A DNA stretch of 64,000 bases, taken from NCBI GenBank assembly GCA_018003015.1, contig JAGNEZ010000004.1, forward strand, positions 146,512 to 210,511, given 5' to 3'. Origin of the DNA: Phycisphaerae bacterium. GTDB taxonomy: Bacteria > Planctomycetota > Phycisphaerae > UBA1845 > PWPN01. The notes under the pieces are model-generated. The model did no database searches, had not been told where the DNA came from, and was given only the letters and a program-made list of their open reading frames with translations. Of this stretch, positions 53,281 to 62,510 are shown in pieces. Position 1 is the stretch's first letter, and the number at the start of each line of letters is the position of its first letter. The position numbers were made by a program, and so were the translations under genes.

Positions 53281-53724
53281 TCACTCCTTGGCATCGGTAC
53301 CGTCCAGATCGGCGATGGCGCTCACCACTTCCTCACGCCCGACGGCGTCGGGGCTCGCCCCTTCCCGCCGCTGACCATCGCGCGGCACCACCTCCACGCG
53401 AGCCGGGCCGGCCAGGGCTTCCTTCATGGCCGCCTCGGTGACATGGTCGGCACGAAGGACCATGCACCGAATGATCGCTTCCGAGAGCTGGGCGTCACGC
53501 TCCAGGCCACCAATCTTGCCGGCCTCAGCCCTGAAATAGGCCAGCACGTACATGGCCCGCTTGTGACCACCGATCTCGTAAGCCAATCGGCGCTCGTCCC
53601 ACTTGCCGCTGACGATCACTTCCGCGCCCGCCCGGCCCATGAGCCGATCCAGCTCCGCCTTGGCTTGTTCCCACTCGGCCGTGACGGCCGGGTCGAACAG
53701 AAACATCCCTTCGTAGGTTTTCAA
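53281..53724 (-). CDS. rpsF: 30S ribosomal protein bS6
   Basis: 147 residues. KTYEGMFLFDPAV, GKWDERRLAYEIGGHKRAMYVLAYFRAE and the LSEAIIRCMVLR strand are typical. The start is TTG 53724 with GGAGGT 8 bases upstream. The open frame to 53760 also lacks ATG and is unconserved; TTG 53724 is therefore best. A long Ala/Arg/Glu tail (about 45 residues) extends past the E. coli protein. It lies 36 bases after pth. Confidence 0.93.
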   Translation of the reverse strand: MKTYEGMFLFDPAVTAEWEQAKAELDRLMGRAGAEVIVSGKWDERRLAYEIGGHKRAMYVLAYFRAEAGKIGGLERDAQLSEAIIRCMVLRADHVTEAAMKEALAGPARVEVVPRDGQRREGASPDAVGREEVVSAIADLDGTDAKE

Positions 53725-53760
53725 GGTCGCATACCTCCGCAAATACCGCCGGCGAGCCAA

Positions 53761-54339
53761 CTACTCGCCTGATGGCTCCTCAGTCCGATTGAACCGATTC
53801 ATCGCCGCTTCCAAGCCCTCGGCCAGGAAGCACTCCACCGCATCCGCAGCCCGGCACACCGCCGGACCCACCACCGCCTCCTCCTCGGCATCGAACGGGC
53901 TGAGCACATGGTCCACCATCCGCTCACCACTCACTTCCTCGATTCCGATCCGCAGCCGGGCGACCGCGTCCGTACCCAACTCCCGGATCACGTCCGCCAG
54001 ACCGTTGTGCCCGCCCGCCGAGCCGCCCGCCCGAATCCGGATCCGACCCAGCGGCAGGGCCATGTCGTCCAGCACCACCAGCAGATCCACCGGCTCGACC
54101 TTGTGGAACGCCGCCGCCTCCCGAACCGAGCCGCCGCTGCGATTCATGTACGTGCCCGGCTTCAGCAGCAACACCCGCTGATCGCGGATCCGACCCAGCC
54201 CCGCCGTCCCCTGGAACTGCCGCCGGCCAACGTTCAACTGCCACCGCCGGGCCAATTCGTCGATCACGCGAAACCCGACATTGTGCCGGGTGCTCTCGTA
54301 TTGCCGCCCCGGATTCCCAAGGCCCACCACGAGCTTCAT
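53761..54339 (-). CDS. pth: Peptidyl-tRNA hydrolase
   Basis: 192 residues. KLVVGLGNPGRQYESTRHNVG (with the catalytic His in the Asn/His pair), LLKPGTYMNRSG, LLVVLDDMALPLG, SAGGHNGL and RLRIGI are the diagnostic sequence. It releases peptide from stalled peptidyl-tRNAs. The start overlaps the rplY stop by 4 bases (ATGA-type), so the two are coupled. Standard neighbour of rplY. Confidence 0.97.
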   Translation of the reverse strand: MKLVVGLGNPGRQYESTRHNVGFRVIDELARRWQLNVGRRQFQGTAGLGRIRDQRVLLLKPGTYMNRSGGSVREAAAFHKVEPVDLLVVLDDMALPLGRIRIRAGGSAGGHNGLADVIRELGTDAVARLRIGIEEVSGERMVDHVLSPFDAEEEAVVGPAVCRAADAVECFLAEGLEAAMNRFNRTEEPSGE

Positions 54340-54986
54340 TTCTTCTCAGCGGCTTCCTCTTCCGTCGGCTTGGCCTTCGCCGTGATGATCTCCGGCTCCT
54401 TGGGCTCCTCACCCTCGACCGGCGCCACCACCACTTCTTCGGCCACCTTGGCACGAACCGCACACAGGATCGCGTCCGGCGGCGTGATCGCCTTCACGCC
54501 TTCCGGCAACTGAAGATCCTTCACGTGCAGGTAACCTCCCAACTTCAGGTCCGCGACGTTGACCCGGATCGACTCCGGAATCTGCGTCACCACCGCCTCC
54601 ACCTCGACGTCCACCATGTTCTCCTGGAAGACACCGCCCTCGAGCGTGCCCGCCGGCGTGCCCCGATACTCGAGCGGAACCGATACCTTCACCCGCTCGT
54701 TCAGATCCACGCGCATGAAATCGACGTGCGTGGGCGTCGTGCCTACACAGTCAAACTGCATCGCCTTGACCAGCACGGCGGAACGAGAGCCACCTACCTC
54801 CAGCTCGAGAACGTGGGCGCCATGCTCCATGATGATCTCGAACTCGCGGCGCGGCACGGCCACACTCTCCGGAGCCAGACCATGCCCGTAGACCACACCC
54901 GGCAGCTTGTTCTGACGCCGAAGACGCGACGCCTCGCGCGAGCCGCCGGCCTTACGCGTTTCGCCCTGCAGTTTTGCAATTTCCAT
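54336..54986 (-). CDS. rplY: 50S ribosomal protein bL25 (Ctc form)
   Basis: 216 residues, the long Ctc/TL5 form with two domains; the 5S rRNA-binding part has GGSREASRLRRQNKLPGVVYGHG. The C-terminal TL5 part (PESIRVNVADLKLGGYLHVKDL) is present. An acidic, Lys/Glu/Pro-rich tail of about 40 residues follows. It is 83 bases after prs and overlaps pth by 4 bases. Confidence 0.94.
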   Translation of the reverse strand: MEIAKLQGETRKAGGSREASRLRRQNKLPGVVYGHGLAPESVAVPRREFEIIMEHGAHVLELEVGGSRSAVLVKAMQFDCVGTTPTHVDFMRVDLNERVKVSVPLEYRGTPAGTLEGGVFQENMVDVEVEAVVTQIPESIRVNVADLKLGGYLHVKDLQLPEGVKAITPPDAILCAVRAKVAEEVVVAPVEGEEPKEPEIITAKAKPTEEEAAEKK

Positions 54987-55069
54987 CGCTACATTACTCC
55001 GATTGACTCACTCACCTGAGCGACCCCGGACCGCCTTCGTCCCTGGACGGCTCCGCGAACCTCACCCGG

Positions 55070-56062
55070 TCATCGCTCCGCCTTCTTGAACATCGCACTT
55101 ACCGACTGATCGAGGTGGATCCGCCGGATCGCCTCTCCAAACACATTCGCCACCGACAACACGTGCATCTGCGGCAGACGATCCGCAACCCCCGGCCGCA
55201 GCGGAATCGTGTTCGTGGTCACAATCCAGTCCAGCCGGGCGGCCACCAGCCGGTCCACCGCCGGGCCGGCCAGCACCGGGTGCGTCGCCGTCAGCATGAA
55301 CCGCTCCGCCCCATGATCACGCAAGATGCGAATCGCCTCCGTGGCCGTCCCACCCGTGGTGATCATGTCGTCAAACATCAGAATCGTCCTGCCCTCCACG
55401 TCACCAATCACCCGGGCGGCCACCGTCGTGTCGCCCGAAACCCGCCGCTTGTCAATCACCGCAATCTGCCCGCCAATCCACTCCACATAGGCCGTCGCCC
55501 GCTTCAGATTGCCCACATCCGGCGAACAGACCACAAAGTCCTCCAGCCCGGTCGACTGAATGTGCCGGGCAATGACCGGCAGGGCGGCCAGATGATCCAC
55601 CGGCAGGTCGAAAAAGCCCTGAAGCTGCTCCGCATGAAGGTCCATCGCCAGAACCCGATGAGCCCCCGCCTGGGCAATCAGGTTCGAGACCAGCTTGGCC
55701 GTGATCGGGGTGCGACCCTCCGCCTTCCGATCCTGGCGGGCATAACCAAAGTACGGGATCACCGCGGTGATCCGCCGAGCCGAGGCCCGCCGAAGGCAGT
55801 CAATGAAGATCAGCAGCTCCATCAGGTTCTCGTTGACCGGCGGACAGGTCGACTGAACCACAAAACAGTCGCGGCCGCGAACGTCCTCCTCCAGCTTGAT
55901 GATCGTCTCACCATCGGGAAACCGGTCAATCTTGACCGTGCCCAGCTTCACCCCGACCACCGCCGCGATCTCCTTCGCCAGGCCGGGATTCGACGACCCG
56001 CCAAACACCTTCAGCCCGGTGTCGGCATCCGATTTCAGAAAGTCCGGACCGTACGCGGTCAT
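55070..56062 (-). CDS. prs: Ribose-phosphate pyrophosphokinase
   Basis: 330 residues. Makes PRPP from ribose-5-phosphate and ATP for nucleotide, His and Trp synthesis. Markers: SSNPGLAKEIA near the N-terminus, DGE, VQSTCPPVNENLMELLI, PYFGYARQDRKAEGRTPITAKLV (ATP loop), LHAEQLQGFF, and the PRPP loop LMFDDMITTGGTATEA. The start overlaps the glmU stop by 4 bases, so the pair is coupled. Usual neighbour of glmU and rplY. Confidence 0.97.
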   Translation of the reverse strand: MTAYGPDFLKSDADTGLKVFGGSSNPGLAKEIAAVVGVKLGTVKIDRFPDGETIIKLEEDVRGRDCFVVQSTCPPVNENLMELLIFIDCLRRASARRITAVIPYFGYARQDRKAEGRTPITAKLVSNLIAQAGAHRVLAMDLHAEQLQGFFDLPVDHLAALPVIARHIQSTGLEDFVVCSPDVGNLKRATAYVEWIGGQIAVIDKRRVSGDTTVAARVIGDVEGRTILMFDDMITTGGTATEAIRILRDHGAERFMLTATHPVLAGPAVDRLVAARLDWIVTTNTIPLRPGVADRLPQMHVLSVANVFGEAIRRIHLDQSVSAMFKKAER

Positions 56063-57288
56063 TGCTTGGTGACCTCCCCGAGGTTGCTCTCGCGGACCAC
56101 CGAACCGTGGTTGATCTGCAGACCCTGCGGCACCTCCAGCGGAGCCACCAGGATGGACCCGTTGCCGATGTAGGTGTCGCTCCCCACCACCGCCTCGTGG
56201 ATCTGACGGCCATCAAAATTGGCGAAAATCGTGCCCGCGCCCACGTTCACCCGCTCGCCGATATGGGCGTCGCCGATGTAGCTCAGATGCCGGACCCGAG
56301 TGCCAGTACCCAGCTTCGAGTTCTTCAGCTCGGTAAACACGGCGACCACCACGTCATCCTCCATCGTGGTGCCGTCACGCAGATAGGCGAACGGACCAAT
56401 CACACACCGCGACCCGATCTTCACCCGCCCGTGAATGTAGCTGAAAGGGTAGATGACCGTGTCCTGCCCAATCTGGGCCCGGATGTCAATCCAGGTGTTC
56501 GCCGGATCCACAATCGTCACCCCGTTCTGCATGAGCTGGGCCTGGATCCGGTTCTGCATGATCCGGCCAACCTCGGCCAGCTGCGCCCGGCTGTTGACGC
56601 CCATGGCCTCCTCAGCCTTGACCGCTGTGATCGCGATCGCCCGGTGACCCTTCTGAACCAGGATGTGCAGGGCGTCCGTGATGTAGTACTCGCCCTTGAC
56701 ATTGTTCGGCTCAATCTGATCCAGAGCGTCAAAGAACAAGGCCTTGTCAAAACAGTAGTAGCTCGGGTTGATCTCCTTGATCTGCTTCTGCTCCGGTGTA
56801 CAGTCCGACTCCTCGACAATGCCCTGCAGGTTGCCGTACTCGTCGCGAACGATGCGGCCATAGCCGGTCGCATCCTCCAGAACCGCCGTCGCCAGCGTGA
56901 CCGCCGAGTTCTGCTTGCGGTGCGTGCCGGTCAGCAACTGCAGCGTCTCGGCTCGCACCAGCGGCATGTCCCCGGCGATCACCACCACGTTGCCCTCAAA
57001 GTCGGCCAACGCCTCCCGGCACATCATCGCCGCATGACCGGTACCCTTCTGCTCCGTCTGGGCGACAAAGGTCAAGCCGGCCTCCTTGCCGAACGCCTCA
57101 ACCACTTGCTCACGCTGGTAACCAACCACCACGATCAGCCGCTGAATGTCCGCCGCCCGGCAGGCGTCAAGAACGTAAGAGAGCATCGGACGACCGCAAA
57201 CCTCATGCAGAACCTTGGGCAAATTCGTGACCATGCGCGTCGACTTCCCCGCCGCAAGAATGATGGCTGCCGTCGGTTTGTTGGGCAT
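56059..57288 (-). CDS. glmU: Bifunctional GlmU (UDP-GlcNAc pyrophosphorylase / GlcN-1-P acetyltransferase)
   Basis: 409 residues; E. coli GlmU has 456. The N-terminal half is a nucleotidyltransferase: LAAGKSTRMVTNLPKVLHEVCGRPM, EQKGTGHA and VIAGDMPLV. The C-terminal half is a left-handed beta helix with RHLSYIGDAHIGERVNVGAGTIFANFDG, keeping the His of the catalytic 'HL.Y.GD' and the acetyl-CoA loop. The last turns and tail are shorter than usual (ends about 20 residues after LVAPLEV). First gene of the run, 92 bases after tRNA-Gln. Makes UDP-GlcNAc for murein and lipid A. Confidence 0.94.
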   Translation of the reverse strand: MPNKPTAAIILAAGKSTRMVTNLPKVLHEVCGRPMLSYVLDACRAADIQRLIVVVGYQREQVVEAFGKEAGLTFVAQTEQKGTGHAAMMCREALADFEGNVVVIAGDMPLVRAETLQLLTGTHRKQNSAVTLATAVLEDATGYGRIVRDEYGNLQGIVEESDCTPEQKQIKEINPSYYCFDKALFFDALDQIEPNNVKGEYYITDALHILVQKGHRAIAITAVKAEEAMGVNSRAQLAEVGRIMQNRIQAQLMQNGVTIVDPANTWIDIRAQIGQDTVIYPFSYIHGRVKIGSRCVIGPFAYLRDGTTMEDDVVVAVFTELKNSKLGTGTRVRHLSYIGDAHIGERVNVGAGTIFANFDGRQIHEAVVGSDTYIGNGSILVAPLEVPQGLQINHGSVVRESNLGEVTKQ

Positions 57289-57379
57289 CGATGTCTCCTC
57301 ACCTCACCAGCCCGCAGCGCGGCGGGCGATCGTCTCTCCCGGAGCCGCCAGTTGCTCGGGATCAGGCGGCCCAAAGGCA

Positions 57380-57451
57380 CTACCCGGCCTGGACTCGAAC
57401 CAGGAATGCCAGGACCAAAACCTGGTGTGTTACCGATTACACCACCGGGTA
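57380..57451 (-). tRNA. trnQ: tRNA-Gln (UUG)
   Basis: 72 nt. Acceptor stem TACCCGG / CCGGGTA, D arm GTAATCGGTAAC, anticodon arm CCAGG-TTTTGGT-CCTGG (anticodon TTG, reading CAA), T arm with GGTTCGAGTCC, and discriminator G. The CCA end is not encoded. U1-A72 is normal for tRNA-Gln. It lies on the same strand as glmU, 91 bases upstream, and may share its promoter. Confidence 0.96.
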
Positions 57452-58018
57452 TCAGAGCCGTCCCGCGCCAGGGCCCCGCCCCGCACGGTCCGACACCGTC
57501 CGTCACTTGTTGCGACGATTGTCAGGTCAACAGATCGGTCGCAGCTTCGTTGGCCACGCTCGAGGTCTGAACTCCCCGCTGCGAGCAGGAAGCCCATTCT
57601 CCCTTGAGAGGAGGCGCCCCAGTGATCGTGGCATCCTCCGCCAAGACCCCGTCCAGGCCCCAGCAGAACCCGCCACCATATCCGATCGCTCCCCCCGCGT
57701 CAACATCATCGCCCTCAATCGAGCCCTACGCAGATAACTGAAAAAAAGAAACCATACTGCTCGCCAAGGCCGCCCGCGAGCCCTCCTCGTCCTCGCCCGC
57801 CGTACCCTCAGCCAACCAGCCCTCTCCCCGTAACCTCCTGCCATCCCATCAGTTGCCGGGTCGCCCGACGCCTCCAAACCTGACCCACCAACCACGTGGG
57901 CGGGCGAAGGTCGAACGTCAGGGGCGGCCCGTACGACAACTTGACTTCGCCCCGGGCAGCGAACAGACTCCCAGACAGGGGGAGTGTGGAACCATCCAAC
58001 GAAAAGTGGAACCAGCCA
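57452..58018. other. Intergenic stretch, tRNA-Gln to glycosidase-like gene
   Basis: About 570 bases without a gene I can support. The long minus-strand frame that crosses it is a shadow of the downstream glycosidase gene. A run of seven A lies at 57739-57745, but no hairpin is next to it. The region must hold a leftward promoter for tRNA-Gln/glmU and a rightward one for the glycosidase gene. It ends in a 20-bp tandem repeat at 57986-58025. Confidence 0.45.
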
Positions 58019-58025
58019 ATGAAAA
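57986..58025 (+). repeat. 20-bp imperfect tandem repeat over a start codon
   Basis: Two adjacent 20-bp copies, GTGGAACCATCCAACGAAAA (57986-58005) and GTGGAACCAGCCAATGAAAA (58006-58025), differ at two positions. The second copy contains the ATG (58019) of the glycosidase-like gene. The first copy has ACG at the matching place. Possibly a recent slip duplication of the ribosome-site/start region. Confidence 0.85.
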
Positions 58026-60688
58026 CATGCCGTCTCCGCCTTCTCCTGCCGATGATCGTTCCAGCCATGCAGACCCTCGCGGCTGACCCGCAGACCCAGG
58101 ACCAACGACTCGACCTGGTCCCGTTCGGCTATCAGTATCGAGCCCATCGGTCCCCAACCGAAAACCCGCCAGAAACCCAGTGGCTCATCGAAGGCCAATC
58201 CGATGTGCTCGCCGGCGTGATGTGGGAGGAGCATCGGCCAGTCCGCGAGGTCGCATTTCATTTCGCTGAGCAAACACCCGATCCCGGCTTGCTGGTGGTC
58301 GAGGTGACGACCAGTACCCCGACCGCCAAGCAGGACAACCGCCCGACATGGTGGACGCGGGCGTACGAGCCATTTCCAGGTACGGCCATCCGATCCGGCA
58401 ACGCGTTGGTGTATCACTCCGACCGGCAGATGATCGTCCAGCGCCTGAGCCAGTATCCAGAGGCTTTCCGCTTTGAGCCCGATCCCCAGGGGCTGATCTT
58501 CGTGGACAAGATCCGGCTGCGGTATCGAGGAGGCGAGCCGCGGCCGCGGGTCGTCCAGATGCGCGCGGTCGGCGTCGCCGCCACGCAGCCGCTCCACGTG
58601 GAAATCGAGTGGGGTTTCCTGCCCGCCCAGCGGGACCAGACGTTCGATGGCGGAGTAGAAGCCTACAACGGCCAGTTGGAGGCAGTCAAACCGCTGCCGG
58701 GAGAAGGGGGCGTGGTCTGTACCGGGCCGGGCCAGTGGCGATCGGCACCGGTAACCGCGGGCCGGCGCGGCATCGAAGCCACGGTCCATTATGTGGCCGA
58801 CGACGGGCAGGACCTCCGGTTCCGCCCCAACATCGACCTGCCCACGGGCTCGAGCGGATCGCTGACCTACTATCCGAACCGAACGGTCGTCACGGTGAGG
58901 ACGGCCGGCGGCAGTTTTTCCTTCACGCCTCGTGACCTGGCCGAGGGCAAGCCGATCCTCGTGCCCAGCCTCGGCTTCTACGTGGCCAGGGCAGGCAAAG
59001 CCCACTCCGCCTCCGAGTACATGACCCAATGGCAGGCTCAGAACCCGCAAACCACCCGTCAACGTGTGCGCCGCATGCCCGAGCAGAGCATGGGGCGAGC
59101 CTTGAGCGATCATTACACCGCGAACCGTCCGCCCTTACCGGCACCGGCCGAAGAGCCGCCCATGACCATCGAGACCCCGGACGAGCTGGTCTCCCAGGCT
59201 TGGCGGCTCGCCTATTGGCACGTCAAGCGACGCTGCATCAAGGAAGGCGACGTCTACCAAATCTACATCTGGCCCTACAAGGCTCTGTTGGGCCAGGAGT
59301 CGTGGCGAATCTTCATGGCCCTGAACTTGCTCGGCGAACACGAGATTCCACATTCGGGCTTCGAACCGTGGTTCCGCGCCCAGGGTCAGATGGTGGCCCG
59401 CGGGGCGTTCACCGACCACGAGGGAGCACTCAATGTGAGCGGCTGGGACCTGAACCACGCCCAGGGCCACGGCTCAATGCTCTACGCTATGGCCCAACAC
59501 TACCTGCTCACCGGCGATAAGGCATGGTTGACTCAGCATCTGCCTAACTTCAAGGCCGCATGCGTATGGATCGAGCGACAGCGTCAGCAGTGGGTCAGAA
59601 AGGCGGGCCCCGATTCATGGTCGGCCGGCCTCATCCCACCCTGCGAGATGGGCGACTACGCGGACTGGCGCAGCCTCTACCAGACAAGCGTGTTCTTCTG
59701 GCGAGGACTCGCCTCCGCCGCCGAGGCGATCGGCGAGCTGGAACCGGAGACCGGCCGGCGCTGGCGGGATCAGGCGGAGGACTTCCGGCAGGCAATCCAG
59801 CGGGCGGTGCAGCGTTCGGTGACCCTGACCCCAGTGATGCGCGTTGCCGACGGCAGCTGCCGACGCTACATCCCCCCGCACCCCTACCTCCGCGGCCTGT
59901 GCGACGGCATCGCCAACCCCTACGGAAGCGGCCACGCGGGCAACCTGGTCATGGACGGCGACCTCGGGGCGGCCACACTCGGCCTCGGCGTGCTCGACCC
60001 CACCGATCCCCTCATGGACGAGCTGCTTGACGTGCTCGAAGATGTGATCTACCGGGATAACTGGATGGTCCGCCACCACACCAGCGAGCGTATGCCCAAC
60101 CGACCGGAAGCCTGGTTCAGCATCGGCGGCTACTACTACCAGTGCGGCTACTCCCAGTCCGCGCTGGCCCACCTCCACCGGGATGACGTGCCCAACTACC
60201 TGCGCTCGATGTTCAACCAGTATGCGGCCGACGTCGACCCGCAGAAAGCGTACCAGTTCCGTGAACATCCCAATCGGGCGGGCGAGGGCAACGGCGGCGA
60301 TAAGACGTTCGAGGTGGGAGCCTTCCTCGAGCGGCTACGTTCGATGTTCGTGATGGAGGACCGCGGCGGCCTGTGGCTGGCTCGGGCCACACCCCGGACT
60401 TGGCTGCAGCAGGGCAAACGCATCGCCGTCAAGAACGCGCCCTCGCGATTCGGCACGATAGCGTTCGAGATCGTCTCGGACGTCGACCACGGCCGGATCC
60501 GGGCGACGATCGATCTGAAAGCCCGCGCCCAGCCCTCGCCCATCCTCCTGCGACTTCGCCACCCGACGGCCGCCCCGCTGCGCGCCGTGGAAGTCAATGG
60601 ACGCCCGCACACGGCTTTCGATCCATCGCCCGAAGTGATCCGGCTGGAAGGCCTCAACGGCGCCGCAAAGGTCGAAGCGTTCTACTGA
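58019..60688 (+). CDS. Exported six-hairpin glycosidase-like protein
   Basis: 889 residues. Signal peptide (1-23, ending TLAAD). An N-terminal beta-rich region (about 24-370) is followed by a helical barrel of the (alpha/alpha)6 type: WRLAYWHVKRRCIKEG, GQESWRIFMALNLLGEHEIP, HAQGHGSMLYAMAQHYLLTGDKAWLTQHLP, WIERQRQQW, CEMGDYADWRSLYQTSVFFWRGLASAAEA. A final beta domain follows. It recalls rhamnosidase- and GH95/127-like barrels but no exact family can be named. ATG 58019 gives the signal peptide; an in-frame start at 57896 would bury it. Likely an exported sugar hydrolase. Confidence 0.75.
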   Translation: MKTCRLRLLLPMIVPAMQTLAADPQTQDQRLDLVPFGYQYRAHRSPTENPPETQWLIEGQSDVLAGVMWEEHRPVREVAFHFAEQTPDPGLLVVEVTTSTPTAKQDNRPTWWTRAYEPFPGTAIRSGNALVYHSDRQMIVQRLSQYPEAFRFEPDPQGLIFVDKIRLRYRGGEPRPRVVQMRAVGVAATQPLHVEIEWGFLPAQRDQTFDGGVEAYNGQLEAVKPLPGEGGVVCTGPGQWRSAPVTAGRRGIEATVHYVADDGQDLRFRPNIDLPTGSSGSLTYYPNRTVVTVRTAGGSFSFTPRDLAEGKPILVPSLGFYVARAGKAHSASEYMTQWQAQNPQTTRQRVRRMPEQSMGRALSDHYTANRPPLPAPAEEPPMTIETPDELVSQAWRLAYWHVKRRCIKEGDVYQIYIWPYKALLGQESWRIFMALNLLGEHEIPHSGFEPWFRAQGQMVARGAFTDHEGALNVSGWDLNHAQGHGSMLYAMAQHYLLTGDKAWLTQHLPNFKAACVWIERQRQQWVRKAGPDSWSAGLIPPCEMGDYADWRSLYQTSVFFWRGLASAAEAIGELEPETGRRWRDQAEDFRQAIQRAVQRSVTLTPVMRVADGSCRRYIPPHPYLRGLCDGIANPYGSGHAGNLVMDGDLGAATLGLGVLDPTDPLMDELLDVLEDVIYRDNWMVRHHTSERMPNRPEAWFSIGGYYYQCGYSQSALAHLHRDDVPNYLRSMFNQYAADVDPQKAYQFREHPNRAGEGNGGDKTFEVGAFLERLRSMFVMEDRGGLWLARATPRTWLQQGKRIAVKNAPSRFGTIAFEIVSDVDHGRIRATIDLKARAQPSPILLRLRHPTAAPLRAVEVNGRPHTAFDPSPEVIRLEGLNGAAKVEAFY

Positions 60689-60902
60689 TCGCCGGGCAAA
60701 CGGAAAACGGGACAGGTCCGTTTATTTCGAACGCCTATTCTCCGGTTAACCGCCATTTCTCCGCTTGCGTGGACGAGCGCACGGACCAAGCGACCGCTCC
60801 AGGCCGAGCTTCCGCACCGAGCCTCCTGCGGCGAGGACACTGAGGAATAGGTTCTCTCCGGAATCTCTGCAACGGCTCTGAGCCTGGACGTACGCGGTCA
60901 GA
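60689..60902. other. Convergent intergenic region with motif fragment
   Basis: 214 bases between the convergent glycosidase and PQQ-propeller genes. AAAACGGGACAGGTCCGTTT (60704-60723) contains the palindrome GGAC-AG-GTCC and is followed by ATTTCG. It resembles short motifs flanking REP-associated transposase remnants and also, weakly, a terminator for the rightward gene. No gene is seen. Confidence 0.4.
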
Positions 60903-62318
60903 CTAATCGCGCTGTGCCTTCACGTCGTAGGCGAACAGCAGGTCCTGGTCGCGCAGGTACAGTTTGCCGTTGGCAATGACCGGATGTGTCCAGGCTGGAG
61001 CCTTTGTACGGTCGGGCTGCTCGAAGCGACCGCGTTCGACGTATTCCTTGGGGTTGGGCTCGATCAGAGTCATCGTGCCTTTCTCGTGACGATAGTAGAG
61101 GCGTCCGTCGGCCAGGAGAATCGAGCCTTTAGGGGGCTGGTTCTGGGCGACTTGGCGCCCATCCCACATCACATTGCCCGTCTTGAAATCAAGGCAGATG
61201 AGATTGCCGCCTTCGTTGCCGCCGTTCGCGCCGTACAAGCAGCCGTCGACAACGACCATGCCGCCATGGTGGTTCTGCATCTTGTTGGTGAAATAGACTT
61301 CCTCGGCCTTGACACCGCCGTTCGCGTCCTTGCTCAGCTTCACCAGCCCACCGCCCGTTCCATAGGCCGAGGCGGCGAACACCTGGCCATCGCGATAGAG
61401 GGGTGTAGAACAGTTGATACTCATGCGGTTGGCGGGCCGGTCATACCGCCAGAGGAACTTGCCGTCGGACGCCGCGACGCCCATGAGCGTCTTGGCAGTG
61501 AACTGAACGTACTGGCGCTGTCCCTCGAAGTCGATGGCGATGGGTGAGGCATAGGCCGCTTCAGAGCCTCCGGTACCGCCGAAACCACCGGGGCCACGGC
61601 CAGGGCGACCGCGACCGCCGCCGCGCTCGCCAGGACCGGCAGGACCACCGCCAGGACCGCCGGAGCCGGGTGCCGAGACGCCGGCTGCCGAGACGCCGGG
61701 CATCGGGCTCTTCCAGATCATCTTGCCGGTCAGCTTGTCGAGAGCGACCAGAATCGCCTCCTGGCTGCCGGGCGTGCAGATGACCTTGTCACCATCAACC
61801 AGCGGCGATTCCCGGTAGCTCCATGTCGGGGCACGCCCGCCAAAATCACGGGTCAGGCTGCACCGCCAGACGATCGCGCCGTCCTGCACCTGCAGGCAAA
61901 CCACATCGCCACTCATGCTCTCGACATAGAGCCGCTCGCCATCGACGGTCGGCGTGCACCCAGGCCCCTCCTTTCCCTGCGGCATGCGCTGCCCGGCGGC
62001 CGGCCCAAGACGCGTCGCCCACAGCTCCTTGCCGTCCTTCTCCGACAAGGCCCAGACGACTTCGTCTTCACCGCGGTTGCTCGTACCGTAGATCCGCCCA
62101 GCGGCGATGGACGGGGCGCTGTAGCCGCCCCCGAGCCCGCTAACCTTCCAGGCGAGCGGTGGGCCTTCTTTCGGCCATTCCTTGAGGAGACCGGGCTCCT
62201 TGGAGACGGCGTTCCGGTCCGGGCCCTGCCACTGGGGCCAGTCAAAGGATTCCGCTGAGGCGGCGGGGGCCGTCCCGCCGGCAAGTAGCAGGGCCAGGAT
62301 CCAAGGGTAGCGTTTCAT
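60903..62318 (-). CDS. Exported PQQ-like beta-propeller protein
   Basis: 471 residues. Signal peptide (1-21, ending SAES). Repeated propeller blades: [89 protein letters not shown] Gly/Pro/Arg-rich linker (about 215-245) interrupts two blades and contains the short direct repeat GCCGAGACGCCGG in its DNA (about 61673-61701). GGAGGT lies 6 bases before ATG 62318. Such planctomycete propellers are abundant and of unknown function; whether it binds PQQ is not shown. Confidence 0.87.
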   Translation of the reverse strand: MKRYPWILALLLAGGTAPAASAESFDWPQWQGPDRNAVSKEPGLLKEWPKEGPPLAWKVSGLGGGYSAPSIAAGRIYGTSNRGEDEVVWALSEKDGKELWATRLGPAAGQRMPQGKEGPGCTPTVDGERLYVESMSGDVVCLQVQDGAIVWRCSLTRDFGGRAPTWSYRESPLVDGDKVICTPGSQEAILVALDKLTGKMIWKSPMPGVSAAGVSAPGSGGPGGGPAGPGERGGGRGRPGRGPGGFGGTGGSEAAYASPIAIDFEGQRQYVQFTAKTLMGVAASDGKFLWRYDRPANRMSINCSTPLYRDGQVFAASAYGTGGGLVKLSKDANGGVKAEEVYFTNKMQNHHGGMVVVDGCLYGANGGNEGGNLICLDFKTGNVMWDGRQVAQNQPPKGSILLADGRLYYRHEKGTMTLIEPNPKEYVERGRFEQPDRTKAPAWTHPVIANGKLYLRDQDLLFAYDVKAQRD

Positions 62319-62510
62319 ACGAGGACCTCCGTGATAGACAGACCCCAAACCCACAGGTCTTATTCTAACTTCCCATATCGTCTTACACGGGCCGATTCGG
62401 CCCTCGGGATATGACGATTATCCAGAATCCTTGAACAATTCTCCAAAACACCGTACCGTGCCATCGCCGAGTCGACGAAAACACCTGCTATCGTGCGGGA
62501 GGCGATCAAC

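Noticed and set aside
57527..59113. 528-codon open frame on the - strand
   Set aside because: Shadow of the exported glycosidase-like gene, without a start site or domain pattern.
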